From positions 1,051,297 through 1,115,296 of the forward strand of contig NZ_JH594596.1 in NCBI RefSeq assembly GCF_000243215.1: a stretch of 64,000 nucleotides of DNA. Direction: 5' to 3'. The position numbers and the translations under genes are program-made. Origin of the DNA: Odoribacter laneus YIT 12061 (GTDB lineage Bacteria; Bacteroidota; Bacteroidia; Bacteroidales; Marinifilaceae). Below, piece after piece: positions 24,769-33,674 of this stretch; positions within the stretch are counted from its first letter, which is position 1; every line of letters starts with the position of its first letter. The notes below the pieces were generated by a model. It was not told where the DNA came from and did no database searches. It saw only the letters and a program-made list of their open reading frames with translations.

Positions 24769-24844
24769 ATTGAACGATCATAAAGAAAGTAAAGTAAAAA
24801 TTTTCGTTAGAAAAAAACACCGAAATCTGTATAAAAACTACTTA

Positions 24845-24891
24845 TCCCGAATCATTGCGATACGGAGATAAACTTTTATATAAATTCGGGA
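24845..24891. terminator. Inverted repeat between small membrane gene and TonB receptor
   Basis: TCCCGAAT (24845-24852) and ATTCGGGA (24884-24891) are perfect 8-base inverse copies with a 31-base loop. On the minus strand this lies just past the small membrane protein's stop and is followed by TAGTTTTTA. It may be a weak terminator separating that gene from the TonB receptor, or part of the receptor's leader. Confidence 0.4.
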
Positions 24892-24895
24892 ATAC

Positions 24896-25213
24896 TTACG
24901 AAAGATAAAAGGGAGGAGCCCTCAAAAAGGAAAAATCCGCAGGGAAGGATCTGCAATAAGGAAAGAGATAAATTATTTCTTTTTTAGGTACACTGAAAGC
25001 GAACGGCAAAGAAACTTTCTTTTCTTCTTTTTTCTCCCAAGCAACGTCCTGTATATGGGTATACTCAGTTTCTCTAACAGAGTCAATTGTATAGGTGTAT
25101 GCAACAATTCCTTCCGACGGAGATACTTGTTCCTGAATATACCAAAATACCCCGAAAAAAGCCGGAATCAAGAAATAGATCAATATGTTTGTCGATGCGC
25201 TCAAGAAAAACAT
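24896..25213 (-). CDS. Small single-pass membrane protein, unknown function
   Basis: A 105-residue protein starting at ATG 25213 (MFFLSAS). The N-terminal helix (about 9-26, ILIYFLIPAFFGVFWYI) could anchor it, leaving a mainly polar remainder with a Tyr/Thr-rich middle and a charged DVAWEKKEEKK stretch. A longer frame reaching 25354 has hydrophobic, low-complexity sequence and would run through the perR promoter, so it was not accepted. The element TATCTTTG (25225 down to 25218) lies five bases before this ATG, so the transcript might be nearly leaderless. I do not recognise a family, and it could be a non-gene. Confidence 0.35.
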   Translation of the reverse strand: MFFLSASTNILIYFLIPAFFGVFWYIQEQVSPSEGIVAYTYTIDSVRETEYTHIQDVAWEKKEEKKVSLPFAFSVPKKEIIYLFPYCRSFPADFSFLRAPPFYLS

Positions 25214-25311
25214 AAGGCAAAGATATAAAAATATTATAGAGATGTATAAGAAAATCAATTTATTTGGAAAGAGTAAAAAGTAAGAAGATAACCGATAAGA
25301 AATTTCGTTTT

Positions 25312-25342
25312 TTTGTAAAATTAAAAAAAATATGTAATTTTG
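25312..25342 (+). promoter_or_regulatory. Promoter of the perR-rubrerythrin operon
   Basis: TTTG (25312-25315), exactly 19 bases, then TAATTTTG (25335-25342) is a full match to the Bacteroidota sigma-ABfr consensus. Transcription should begin about 6-8 bases downstream, immediately in front of a perfect palindrome, giving a leader of roughly 30 bases before the ATG at 25379. Confidence 0.8.
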
Positions 25343-25354
25343 TAGTGAAAACAA

Positions 25355-25373
25355 ATTTGTATTGATTACAAAT
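25355..25373. promoter_or_regulatory. Probable PerR/Fur-family operator
   Basis: ATTTGTA TTGAT TACAAAT is a perfect 7-base inverted repeat with a 5-base centre, the general size and AT-rich form of Fur-family boxes. It sits between the predicted transcription start and the perR ATG, where bound repressor would block RNA polymerase. Autoregulation is the simple reading. Confidence 0.65.
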
Positions 25374-25378
25374 AAAGT

Positions 25379-25822
25379 ATGGATACAACATTCACCGCCC
25401 AGGATTATTTAGTGAAGTACGGGATCAAGCCTTCGGTACAGCGCATTGCTATTATGGAATACTTAATGAAGCATCGGACACATCCTGCTGCAGATGAAAT
25501 ATATGAGATTCTCCTGGAATGTATTCCGACTTTATCCAAGACGACCGTATACAATACCTTGAAATTATTTGCGGAACAAGGGGCTTTGCAAGTATTGGGA
25601 ATTGATGAGCGGAATATACGTTACGATATAGATACTTCCAGACATGCTCATTTTATTTGTCTCGGGTGTGGAAAAGTATACGATCTTGCCGTTGAAGGCT
25701 TGGATAGATTGATTTTAAAGGAAGAATTCTTTATGACGGAAATGCATTTGTATTACAAGGGATATTGTAAATGTTGTCAGTCCAAAGAAAATCAAAAAAC
25801 TGAAAATAGAGAAACAAATTAA
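25379..25822 (+). CDS. perR: Fur-family peroxide-responsive repressor PerR
   Basis: A 147-residue Fur-family regulator. The winged helix covers about residues 10-80, with the recognition helix in LSKTTVYNTLKLF. Regulatory-metal ligands of PerR are kept: H35 (HPAADEIY), D83, H89, H91 and D102, where Asp rather than Glu at the last position is the mark of PerR over Fur. The structural zinc pairs are C94/C97 and C130/C133. Peroxide oxidation of the His ligands releases it from DNA in the known family. It shares a transcript with rubrerythrin (24 bases apart) and carries an operator in its leader. Confidence 0.88.
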   Translation: MDTTFTAQDYLVKYGIKPSVQRIAIMEYLMKHRTHPAADEIYEILLECIPTLSKTTVYNTLKLFAEQGALQVLGIDERNIRYDIDTSRHAHFICLGCGKVYDLAVEGLDRLILKEEFFMTEMHLYYKGYCKCCQSKENQKTENRETN

Positions 25823-25846
25823 GCTAATTATTAAAATCAAATTGTC

Positions 25847-26398
25847 ATGAAAAAATTTATTTGTACTGTATGTGGTTACGTGTATGAAGGAGAAGAAGCT
25901 CCGGAATTTTGTCCTCAATGTAAAGCTCCGAGAAGTAAGTTCAAGGAATTGGAAGAAACAGAAGGCGCTCTTACTTTTGTAGATGAACATGTAATTGGGG
26001 TAGCACAGGGAGTAGATCCGGAAGTTTTGGAAGGATTGAAAGCACATTTTAACGGAGAATGTACAGAAGTGGGGATGTATTTGGCTATGAGCCGTCAGGC
26101 TGATCGGGAAGGTTATCCTGAAGTAGCTGAAGCTTTTAAGCGTTATGCCTGGGAAGAAGCAGAACATGCTGCTAAATTCTGCGAATTGCTGGGAGAAATG
26201 GTATGGGATACCAAAACCAATTTGAAAAAACGGATGGAAGCAGAAGCCGGAGCTTGTGAAGATAAAAAACGGATTGCTACTTTAGCTAAAAAATTGAATT
26301 TAGATGCTATTCATGACACCGTACATGAAATGTGTAAAGATGAAGCCCGTCATGGAAAAGGATTTGAAGGTTTGTACAACCGTTATTTTAAAAAATAA
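25847..26398 (+). CDS. rbr: Rubrerythrin (reverse domain order)
   Basis: A 183-residue peroxide reductase. Unlike classic rubrerythrin, the rubredoxin iron site is at the N-terminus (C6, C9, C22, C25), followed by the four-helix diiron domain. Diiron ligands lie in [20 protein letters not shown] and [13 protein letters not shown]. It reduces hydrogen peroxide to water with electrons passed through the rubredoxin site, protecting an anaerobe. The operon with perR supports peroxide induction. A strong terminator follows at 26428. Confidence 0.92.
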   Translation: MKKFICTVCGYVYEGEEAPEFCPQCKAPRSKFKELEETEGALTFVDEHVIGVAQGVDPEVLEGLKAHFNGECTEVGMYLAMSRQADREGYPEVAEAFKRYAWEEAEHAAKFCELLGEMVWDTKTNLKKRMEAEAGACEDKKRIATLAKKLNLDAIHDTVHEMCKDEARHGKGFEGLYNRYFKK

Positions 26399-26427
26399 AA
26401 GAAGAAGCTGTTTAATAGCAAAATTTT

Positions 26428-26452
26428 AATCCCCCGGAAAGGGGGATTTTTT
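26428..26452 (+). terminator. Terminator after rubrerythrin
   Basis: AATCCCCC (26428-26435) pairs with GGGGGATT (26441-26448) across a 5-base loop and continues into TTTT, a textbook intrinsic terminator. It ends the perR-rbr transcript 30 bases after the rbr stop. Confidence 0.88.
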
Positions 26453-26530
26453 ATTATTTTCTTTGTTTCTCTTTTTAGTCGTCAGCCATAATATGCGGGG
26501 GAATATTATCTTTGCTGAAAAAATAGAATA

Positions 26531-27385
26531 ATGATGGCTGTCAAAAATAACGATTTATTTTCTTTTGTAACGCCGCCTTCTTTCAGTTTACCTAAACATT
26601 CAGAGCAACTTTATATTCCTTTGAAAAAATGGGAATTTTTGTGTCATACGTTATACTTAAAGAAATATCCATTTTTATTAGGTCCGAAAGGCTGCGGTAA
26701 ATCTTCTATTGTCCGGGAATTAGCAAAGGCTATGGGGATGGATTATTATGCATTCAATATGGGACAAGCTTTTAAACCGAAAAAAATGTTTATCGGCGGA
26801 CTGATTATCGGTGAAAATGGAAAAACAGAAGCGGTTCGTTCTGAATTTTTTCAGGCATTCATTTCTTCCCGTCCCACATTAATTTTTTTGGATGAACTTA
26901 CGCGTACGCCGGCTGTAGCTGCTAATTTTTTGATGACAGTATTGGACCGCCAACAATCTTATTTATACGATGAAGATTCGGGGGAACGATATAATAAAGG
27001 GGAAGAGGTAATGTTTGCGGCCGCGGGCAATACAGGTTTCGCTTATGTATCAGCCCAGCGATTGGATACCGCTTTTGAAGACCGGTTTGTCAAGACAAGA
27101 CTGGACTATCTTTCTCCTGCCGAAGAAACAGCCTTAATTTTATATACCGTAAAAGAAGTATCCCCTGCGGATGCGTCCCGTTTAGCCGAAGCTGCCCGCC
27201 TTTTGAGGCTGGGGGAAGAAAAAGAAGTTCTGAGTGTTTCCTTATCCACACGTCAGGTATTGGATGCAGCGGCCTATCTCCCTCTGGGGTATAGTTTGCA
27301 GGAAATCCTGGAAGAAATTATTCTTACAAATTATCTGATTTCAGGAGAAGAAACCATTGCCCGTTCTTTATTACAAACATTATGA
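26531..27385 (+). CDS. MoxR-type AAA ATPase
   Basis: A 284-residue AAA+ ATPase of the MoxR/CbbQ kind. Walker A is GPKGCGKS at 51-58, Walker B LIFLDELTR with D121/E122, sensor 1 is N167 in AAAGNTG, and the arginine-finger region reads AFEDRF (about 181-186). MoxR proteins act as chaperones that insert cofactors or remodel partners together with VWA-domain proteins. The next gene encodes such a partner and overlaps by four bases (ATGA). TATCTTTG at 26507-26514 is a good -7 element, 16 bases before the start, but the -33 is poor. Target unknown. Confidence 0.87.
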   Translation: MMAVKNNDLFSFVTPPSFSLPKHSEQLYIPLKKWEFLCHTLYLKKYPFLLGPKGCGKSSIVRELAKAMGMDYYAFNMGQAFKPKKMFIGGLIIGENGKTEAVRSEFFQAFISSRPTLIFLDELTRTPAVAANFLMTVLDRQQSYLYDEDSGERYNKGEEVMFAAAGNTGFAYVSAQRLDTAFEDRFVKTRLDYLSPAEETALILYTVKEVSPADASRLAEAARLLRLGEEKEVLSVSLSTRQVLDAAAYLPLGYSLQEILEEIILTNYLISGEETIARSLLQTL

Positions 27386-29214
27386 AAGATTCAACTTCCG
27401 GATGGCTGGAACGGATATTTGAAGATCAGTATATCGATCGGGAATGGTGGGGAGATTTTCCTACCCCGGTAGCATGGGTCGGTAAAAATATTCATTTTAA
27501 ATCTCTTTCGGATTTAGTTGCGGTAAGCGGAAAAATTGCTCTGCATTTATTAGGAGAAATCCCTTCCCTTGTATTATCCAACAAAGCTCCGCATTTGTCC
27601 GTCAATCCTTCTCAGATTACGCTTAATATCAAATTGTTACGTTTGAATTTAGCAGAAGAGATACAGATGGAAGCTCTATTCGGATGTTTTATTCACGAAG
27701 TAGCTCATATACTCTACACCCGTAAAGAGGCAGCGGCAGCCGGTAATAAAACTTACACTAAAACCTTAAATAGTTTTATACATCTTATTGAAGACAGGAG
27801 AGTTGAATCGAAATTGGTGTTGGATTTCCCGGCTTATCATCATTTTTTGTATACGGCTCGTCGGCTCTATGCTTCTGTTGGTTGGGGGGCTATCGAAAAA
27901 CGAATCGGTTTTTACGGGGGGATATCCCCGGACTCCGATGCTATAGGGAAGGACGGGACAGAGGCATTGTGCGATTACATTGCTACTTTTATTTTATTTC
28001 CCCATTTTCTGGAAGATCCCTTTTATATCAAAGATGTCCGTTCTTTTCCGGGAAATGAACGGAAAATACAGGAAATAAACCGCCTATTGAAAAATATACG
28101 GAACTATGCAAAACTCTCTTTTCGGGAAGTAGAAGCTCTGGCAGAAGAGTTGGCCCACGTCGTAGGAGTCCAGGAGATTTGTTACGAGAATTTCTATTTG
28201 AAAGAGATGAAAAATACACTGAGGGGAATTGAAAACTATAAGTCGGATCAGGAAGTTCGTCTGGCAGAATCCGTAATCCGGAGTCTGCAGAAGACTTTTA
28301 ACCCGGCAAAACAATATACTTATTTGCCTGCCGGGCGTTCAGAAGACCATCATACACAAACCGTCGAGAAAACATTTATACACCAGATCCGGGAAGTAGA
28401 GGCGGAATCCGGAGAGATTTCTGAAAATATTTTAAATAAAGCCCGGGAATTAGCCATGGGTATACAGCTTCAGTTATCTATGTTTTCAGCTAAAACGGAT
28501 AAATGCCGGATATTGTACGAACAGGATTCCGGAGAATTGGATGAAGAAGAATTATATCAGTCCCGTTTTAATAAAAATGTGTTCTGGGAAGAGATACTTT
28601 TACCTGCTATATCTTTGGAAATTGTCGTTCTGCTCGACCTTTCCGGTTCGATGGTCACGGGGGACAAAATTCCCATGCAGATAACCCTATCACTTGCTTT
28701 AGCGCTGGCTTTTGAAAAGTATGCGAATAGTATTTCCTATTCTATATACGGGCATCGTTGCGACGATGAAGGCATTGAAATCACTTGTTTTCATAAAAGA
28801 GGAACTCCTTTTAGAATGCATAAATTGTTTTCACAGAAAGCAAACCATGCCAATGCAGACGGTTATGCATTAGCCTATTGTTTGCAAAAATTTCAGACAG
28901 ATGCTCCTCACAGGCTGTTTTTGATGGTTTCAGATGGTACTCCTTCTGTTATCGGATATGAGGGAGAAGACGCGAAACAACATGTCCGAGAAGTGGTGGA
29001 CGAAGCTAAAAGACGGCATATTGAAGTACTCTCCTTGGGAATTGACAATTTTGACCAGGGAGAGATGTACGACGAATTCATTCCTTATTCCGGAACGGAA
29101 ACCGCGACTCGTTTATCCCAATGGCTCAGGCGAAAATTTATTTCTTTTGCTGACGAAGCTATTTTTGCTTTTTTCCTTTTCTTCTTTTTCTCATGGACGA
29201 TGGGCAGCATATAA
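27382..29214 (+). CDS. VWA-domain partner with HExxH motif (CobT/CbbO-like)
   Basis: A 610-residue protein coupled to the MoxR ATPase. The C-terminal VWA domain begins near 412, with MIDAS residues D419, S421 and S423 in LLDLSGSMV, and later VSDGTPS. The N-terminal half contains HEVAH at 105-109 in FIHEVAHILYT, an HExxH zinc-metallopeptidase signature, followed by LIEDRRVESKL with E137 or E142 as a third ligand. The region between is acidic and helical. CobT- and CbbO-like proteins and the DUF2201 putative-peptidase/VWA family have related plans. The last 25 residues are unusually hydrophobic and may be a read-out past the original end. It overlaps the convergent methylase gene by 24 bases. 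Confidence 0.8.
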   Translation: MKDSTSGWLERIFEDQYIDREWWGDFPTPVAWVGKNIHFKSLSDLVAVSGKIALHLLGEIPSLVLSNKAPHLSVNPSQITLNIKLLRLNLAEEIQMEALFGCFIHEVAHILYTRKEAAAAGNKTYTKTLNSFIHLIEDRRVESKLVLDFPAYHHFLYTARRLYASVGWGAIEKRIGFYGGISPDSDAIGKDGTEALCDYIATFILFPHFLEDPFYIKDVRSFPGNERKIQEINRLLKNIRNYAKLSFREVEALAEELAHVVGVQEICYENFYLKEMKNTLRGIENYKSDQEVRLAESVIRSLQKTFNPAKQYTYLPAGRSEDHHTQTVEKTFIHQIREVEAESGEISENILNKARELAMGIQLQLSMFSAKTDKCRILYEQDSGELDEEELYQSRFNKNVFWEEILLPAISLEIVVLLDLSGSMVTGDKIPMQITLSLALALAFEKYANSISYSIYGHRCDDEGIEITCFHKRGTPFRMHKLFSQKANHANADGYALAYCLQKFQTDAPHRLFLMVSDGTPSVIGYEGEDAKQHVREVVDEAKRRHIEVLSLGIDNFDQGEMYDEFIPYSGTETATRLSQWLRRKFISFADEAIFAFFLFFFFSWTMGSI

Positions 29215-29901
29215 GATAAAAATAGCCGGACGCTTATTGATATCCGGTAATTTTCCCTGCCAGGCTTGGACTGAAAGAGTTTTTATATATTCTTTTTCCG
29301 TCGTCAGGTCGCAAGCAATACACAACATAGTGGAGGGAGACAAAACAGCTAACATTTCTTGAAAAAGCTTCAGATTCCGGTAGGGGGTTTCAATAAACAC
29401 CTGGGTTCGTTTTTCCTGAGCAGATTGTCTTTCATAAGCTTTCAGGGCTTTAACCCGTTCGGGAGTTTTTACGGGTAAATAACCGTTAAAAGAAAAATGT
29501 TGTCCGCTGCAACCGGATGCCATAAGAGCGAGCAAGATGGAGGAGGGACCTACTAAAGGGATAACGGTATAAGAATGAGCATGGGCCAGAGCGACCAATT
29601 CTGCTCCCGGATCTGCAATGCCCGGACAACCGGCTTCTGATATAATTCCGACATCTTCTTTTTCCAGCCAGGCCAAACAAGATTCGATCTCCCGGGAGGT
29701 GGAATGTTCGTTCAGATCCAGAAAAACCAGCTGATCTACATCAATACCCTTGTCTATTTTTTTCAACAGCCGACGGGTATTTTTAGGATTTTCCGTTGCA
29801 AAAACCCGAAGCTTTTTTAACGTATCTGTTACTTTAAGCGGCAAAACAGCAGCAAACTCGGTTTCACCTAAGACATTGGGCAATAAATAAAGCTTTCCCA
29901 T
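29191..29901 (-). CDS. Tetrapyrrole-methylase-fold rRNA methyltransferase, RsmI-like
   Basis: A 236-residue S-adenosylmethionine-dependent methyltransferase. SEAGCPGIADPG at 88-99 is the signature of RsmI, which 2'-O-methylates C1402 of 16S rRNA. ETPYRN and CIACDLTTEKE are also conserved. RsmI itself is about 280 residues, so this shorter form is the second Bacteroidota RsmI paralogue; the target base may differ. A promoter with TTGG, 19 bases, TATCTTTG (30060 down to 30030) lies about 130 bases upstream. The gene's 3' end overlaps the VWA gene. Confidence 0.8.
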   Translation of the reverse strand: MGKLYLLPNVLGETEFAAVLPLKVTDTLKKLRVFATENPKNTRRLLKKIDKGIDVDQLVFLDLNEHSTSREIESCLAWLEKEDVGIISEAGCPGIADPGAELVALAHAHSYTVIPLVGPSSILLALMASGCSGQHFSFNGYLPVKTPERVKALKAYERQSAQEKRTQVFIETPYRNLKLFQEMLAVLSPSTMLCIACDLTTEKEYIKTLSVQAWQGKLPDINKRPAIFILYAAHRP

Positions 29902-30203
29902 AGACTTTTTTCCGGATATTTTATCTATCTAACTGAATAACGAAATATGTGAAGAAACGAAAAGCTGTCGGAATTCAAACGTAATCATGCTGAAATTCAG
30001 CTATTTGTGCTTTATCAAACAACTCAGGACAAAGATATTTTATATTTCAGAAATAACCAATAATTTCAGGAATATTCTAGTGAGGGCGATAGCGGGCAAA
30101 GTGCTCTAAAAAATCTCTTTTATCGAAATTTACAGGACTTTAAAGTGGGAGATTTCCACATTATTTTTATCTTTGTGGAAGGAATTGTGACTCAGAAAAT
30201 TTT
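29902..30203. other. Divergent intergenic region with two promoters
   Basis: No gene was found. On the minus strand TTGG (30057-30060), 19 bases, TATCTTTG (30030-30037) should drive the methyltransferase gene with a leader of about 130 bases. On the plus strand TATCTTTG at 30168-30175 precedes the MBL hydrolase by 28 bases; its -33 is weak. The remaining bases are AT-rich without clear structure. Confidence 0.6.
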
Positions 30204-30965
30204 ATGAAATTAACGATATTAGGGAGTGGGACATCACAAGGAATTCCGGTTATTGCTTGTGAATGTGACGTTTGCAAATCGGAGGATCCTAAAGACAAAA
30301 GATTGCGGTGTTCGGCTATGCTGGAAATAAACGGCAAAAAAATTATCATCGACGCGGGTCCCGATTTCCGGTATCAAATGTTGAGGGCGGGAGTAAAGGA
30401 TATCCGGGCGATTTTGTTGACCCATGGACATAAAGATCATGTAGGGGGATTAGATGATGTAAGGGCTTTTAACTGGGTAAAGCATGGAGCTGTCGACATT
30501 TATGCGGATATTCGTACGAAAGAGATTGTTTTTAAAGACTATTCCTATGCTTTCAGTGAATACCGTTATCCGGGAGTACCGGAAATGAGCGTGCGGGTTA
30601 TCGATCAAACTCCTTTTTTTATTGATGAAATTGAAGTATGTCCCATAAGGGTTATGCATCATAAATTGCCTGTAACGGGATTCCGGATCGGGAATTTTGC
30701 CTACATTACGGATGCAAATGCCATTCCGGAAGAATCCATGCAAAAACTAAAAGGAGTAGAATATATGGTGCTCAATGCTTTGCGTAAGGAAAGTCATTTG
30801 TCTCATTTTACTCTAAGGCAAGCCGTTGAAGTGTTGCAACAATTACAGGTTAAAGAAGCCTGGATCACTCATATTGGTCATCAGATGGGAAAGGCGGCAG
30901 AGGTAACAAAAGAAATGCCGGAAAATATACATTTGGCATACGACAAGATGGAAGTGTGTTTCTAA
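30204..30965 (+). CDS. MBL-fold metallohydrolase, PhnP-like
   Basis: A 253-residue metallo-beta-lactamase-fold hydrolase. The metal motif HxHxDH is THGHKDH (H74, H76, D78, H79), with VMHHKLPVTGFRI and ITDANAIP later and a last His in THIGHQM. A cysteine cluster near the start (C19, C21, C24) matches the extra zinc site of PhnP, a phosphodiesterase for 5-phosphoribosyl 1,2-cyclic phosphate. Bacteroidota carry this protein without a phosphonate operon, as here, so the substrate is probably another cyclic or linear phosphodiester. It is a single-gene unit upstream of gyrA. Confidence 0.8.
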   Translation: MKLTILGSGTSQGIPVIACECDVCKSEDPKDKRLRCSAMLEINGKKIIIDAGPDFRYQMLRAGVKDIRAILLTHGHKDHVGGLDDVRAFNWVKHGAVDIYADIRTKEIVFKDYSYAFSEYRYPGVPEMSVRVIDQTPFFIDEIEVCPIRVMHHKLPVTGFRIGNFAYITDANAIPEESMQKLKGVEYMVLNALRKESHLSHFTLRQAVEVLQQLQVKEAWITHIGHQMGKAAEVTKEMPENIHLAYDKMEVCF

Positions 30966-30990
30966 GATAAGTGTAAAGTTTACGATCTTT

Positions 30991-31024
30991 TTTGTCAAAA
31001 ATCTCATTCATTTTATTACATTTG
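30991..31024 (+). promoter_or_regulatory. Putative gyrA promoter
   Basis: TTTG (30991-30994) and TACATTTG (31017-31024) resemble the Bacteroidota -33 and -7 elements, but the spacer is 22 bases rather than 19. The predicted leader before the ATG at 31101 is about 70 bases. Confidence 0.45.
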
Positions 31025-31100
31025 TGGGATTTTAGCAATAATGACCTGAATTTTGGGCTAAATAATTGTTTTATAATCGATTAATTGCAAATTTGAATAG

Positions 31101-33611
31101 ATGGAAAACGGCGGAGAAAAAATCATTAAGATTAATATAGAGGAAGAAATGAAATCGTCCTACATTGATTATTCAATGTCGGTGATTGTTTCACGTGCAT
31201 TGCCTGATGTGAGGGACGGAATGAAGCCTGTGCACAGAAGAGTACTTTATGGAATGAATGAATTGGGAGTTACTTCCAATAAACCTTATAAAAAATCTGC
31301 CAGAATTGTGGGAGAGGTGATGGGGAAATATCATCCCCATGGAGATAGTTCCGTATACATGACCATGGTTCGTATGGCCCAACCCTGGTCTTTGCGCTAT
31401 CCTCTGGTGGACGGCCAGGGAAACTTCGGTTCAGTGGACGGAGATAGTCCGGCTGCTATGCGTTACACCGAAGCCCGTATGAAAAAGATTGCTGAAGAAA
31501 TGTTGGCAGATCTGGAGAAGGATACGGTAGATATGGCTCCGAATTTTGATGAATCCTTAAAGGAACCAACAGTGTTGCCTTCTAAAATTCCGAATTTACT
31601 GGTTAACGGAGCTTCCGGTATTGCGGTCGGCATGGCAACGAACATGGCTCCTCATAATATCAATGATGCGGTGGATGCCATTTGTGCTTATATTGACAAC
31701 CATGACATTGATATCGAAGAATTAATTAGAATCATTAAGGCTCCGGATTTTCCTACCGGGGGTACCATATACGGATATAACGGTGTAAAGGAGTCCTACC
31801 GTACCGGCAGAGGAAGAATTATCGTACGGGCTAAGACTTCGATAGAAGTAAGCCCGACAGGACGGGAAAAAATTATCGTACACGAAATTCCCTATCAGGT
31901 AAATAAACTGGAATTAATTTTACGCATTGCAGAGCTGATTAACGAAAAGAAAATCGAAGGTATTTCGAATGTCAACGACGAATCGGACCGGAACGGGATG
32001 CGGATTGTGATCGATGTGAAAAAGGATGCTATTTCCAATGTGGTATTGAATACCTTATTAAAACATACGGCTCTGCAGACTTCCTTCGGAGTGAATAATG
32101 TGGTATTGGTACACGGACGCCCTAAATTATTAAACCTGAAAGATTTGATCCGTCATTTTGTAGAGCACCGGCACGAAGTGGTGATCCGGCGTACACAATT
32201 TGAACTGAGACAAGCTGAAAAACGGGCTCATATTCTGGAAGGTTTGATTATTGCTTGCGATCATATCGATGAAGTAATCCGGATCATAAGGGGGTCTAAA
32301 ACGCCGGAAGAAGCGAGAAATACCTTAATGGAACGGTTTAGTCTGACTGACGTACAAGCCTCTGCCATAGTGGATATGCGTTTGAGGCAGTTGACAGGGC
32401 TGGAACAGGACAAGTTGAGAGCAGAATACGAGGAAATCGAAAAGCTAATAACGCATTTGCAGGAGATTTTAGCCAGTGTGGAATTACGTATGGAGATCGT
32501 CAAGAGCGAATTGATCGAAATGAAACAATTGTATGGGGATGAGCGCCGTACCGATATCGTCTACGCTTCGGAAGAATTTAATCCGGAAGATTTTTATGCA
32601 GATGAAGAGATGGTGATCACCATTTCCCATATGGGATATATAAAACGTACTCCCCTAAGCGAATATAAAGTTCAAAACAGAGGAGGCGTCGGTTCCAAAG
32701 GTTCCGCTACCCGGGATGAAGATTTTCTGGAGCACATGATCATGGCCACTATGCACAACACTATGCTTTTCTTTACAGAAAAAGGAAAATGTTTCTGGCT
32801 GAAAGTGTACGAAATTCCCGAAGGAACCAAACAGGCAAAAGGACGGGCTATACAGAACTTACTGAATATAGAGCCGGACGACAAAGTAAAAGCTTATATC
32901 AATCTGTTGGATTTAAAAGATACGGATTATATAAATAGCAACTATATTGTCTTGTGTTCAAAGAAGGGAATTATCAAGAAAACGACTTTAGAAGCTTATT
33001 CCCGTCCGCGTCAGAACGGAGTTAATGCCATTACCATAAAAGAAGGGGATCAGTTGCTGGAAGCGAAGCTGACGAATGGAGAAAAGGATATCATGCTGGC
33101 TGTCAAATCCGGTAAAGCGATCCGTTTCCCGGAACATAAGGTTCGCCCAATGGGACGTACGGCTTCCGGAGTAAGAGGGATTACCTTAAATGATGAAGAA
33201 GACGAAGTAATCGGAATGATCTGTATAGAACCGGAAAAGGCCAATGTACTGGTCGTTTCTGAAAATGGATATGGAAAACGTTCCGATATTGAAGATTACC
33301 GGATTACAAACAGGGGCGGGAAAGGCGTGAAAACCATTAACCTGACGGAAAAGACAGGTAAGTTAATTTCGCTGATTGATGTGACCGATGAAGACAATCT
33401 GATGATTATCACCAAGTCCGGTTTGACCATTCGTTTGGAAGTATCTTCTTTGCGGGTAATGGGGCGAAACACCCAAGGGGTAAGGTTGATCAACCTGAGA
33501 AATGACGATGCTATTGCTGCAGTGGCTAAAGTTTCAGCTGCTAAAGAGGAAGAGAGAGAAGGAGAGGAGAACGATGTAAATCCGGATGCAAGCTTTGAAG
33601 AAAGTGTCTGA
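31101..33611 (+). CDS. gyrA: DNA gyrase subunit A
   Basis: An 836-residue type IIA topoisomerase subunit that, with GyrB, introduces negative supercoils. The catalytic tyrosine is Y122 in [10 protein letters not shown], preceded by the quinolone region [19 protein letters not shown] with S83 and M87 in E. coli numbering. The position that is Asp87 in E. coli is therefore Met here. The C-terminal beta-pinwheel carries a GyrA-box-like [10 protein letters not shown] and ends in an acidic tail, as in true GyrA rather than ParC. Downstream, a TPR gene follows after 63 bases. The product is certain. Confidence 0.95.
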   Translation: MENGGEKIIKINIEEEMKSSYIDYSMSVIVSRALPDVRDGMKPVHRRVLYGMNELGVTSNKPYKKSARIVGEVMGKYHPHGDSSVYMTMVRMAQPWSLRYPLVDGQGNFGSVDGDSPAAMRYTEARMKKIAEEMLADLEKDTVDMAPNFDESLKEPTVLPSKIPNLLVNGASGIAVGMATNMAPHNINDAVDAICAYIDNHDIDIEELIRIIKAPDFPTGGTIYGYNGVKESYRTGRGRIIVRAKTSIEVSPTGREKIIVHEIPYQVNKLELILRIAELINEKKIEGISNVNDESDRNGMRIVIDVKKDAISNVVLNTLLKHTALQTSFGVNNVVLVHGRPKLLNLKDLIRHFVEHRHEVVIRRTQFELRQAEKRAHILEGLIIACDHIDEVIRIIRGSKTPEEARNTLMERFSLTDVQASAIVDMRLRQLTGLEQDKLRAEYEEIEKLITHLQEILASVELRMEIVKSELIEMKQLYGDERRTDIVYASEEFNPEDFYADEEMVITISHMGYIKRTPLSEYKVQNRGGVGSKGSATRDEDFLEHMIMATMHNTMLFFTEKGKCFWLKVYEIPEGTKQAKGRAIQNLLNIEPDDKVKAYINLLDLKDTDYINSNYIVLCSKKGIIKKTTLEAYSRPRQNGVNAITIKEGDQLLEAKLTNGEKDIMLAVKSGKAIRFPEHKVRPMGRTASGVRGITLNDEEDEVIGMICIEPEKANVLVVSENGYGKRSDIEDYRITNRGGKGVKTINLTEKTGKLISLIDVTDEDNLMIITKSGLTIRLEVSSLRVMGRNTQGVRLINLRNDDAIAAVAKVSAAKEEEREGEENDVNPDASFEESV

Positions 33612-33674
33612 TTGTGAAACAAATTGCGCATTTTTAACGTGAAACTGAAATATAAATTAAACAAACAGGTACGT

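Noticed and set aside
25214-25354. Upstream extension of the small membrane ORF
   Set aside because: It has no ATG, is low-complexity, and crosses the strong perR promoter on the other strand.
30018-30060. Possible small RNA between the methyltransferase and MBL genes
   Set aside because: Only promoter elements are visible; no terminator-like structure is in the region.
33624-33674. Upstream TTG start for the TPR protein
   Set aside because: The signal peptide begins at ATG 33675, and the extension would precede it with basic residues.
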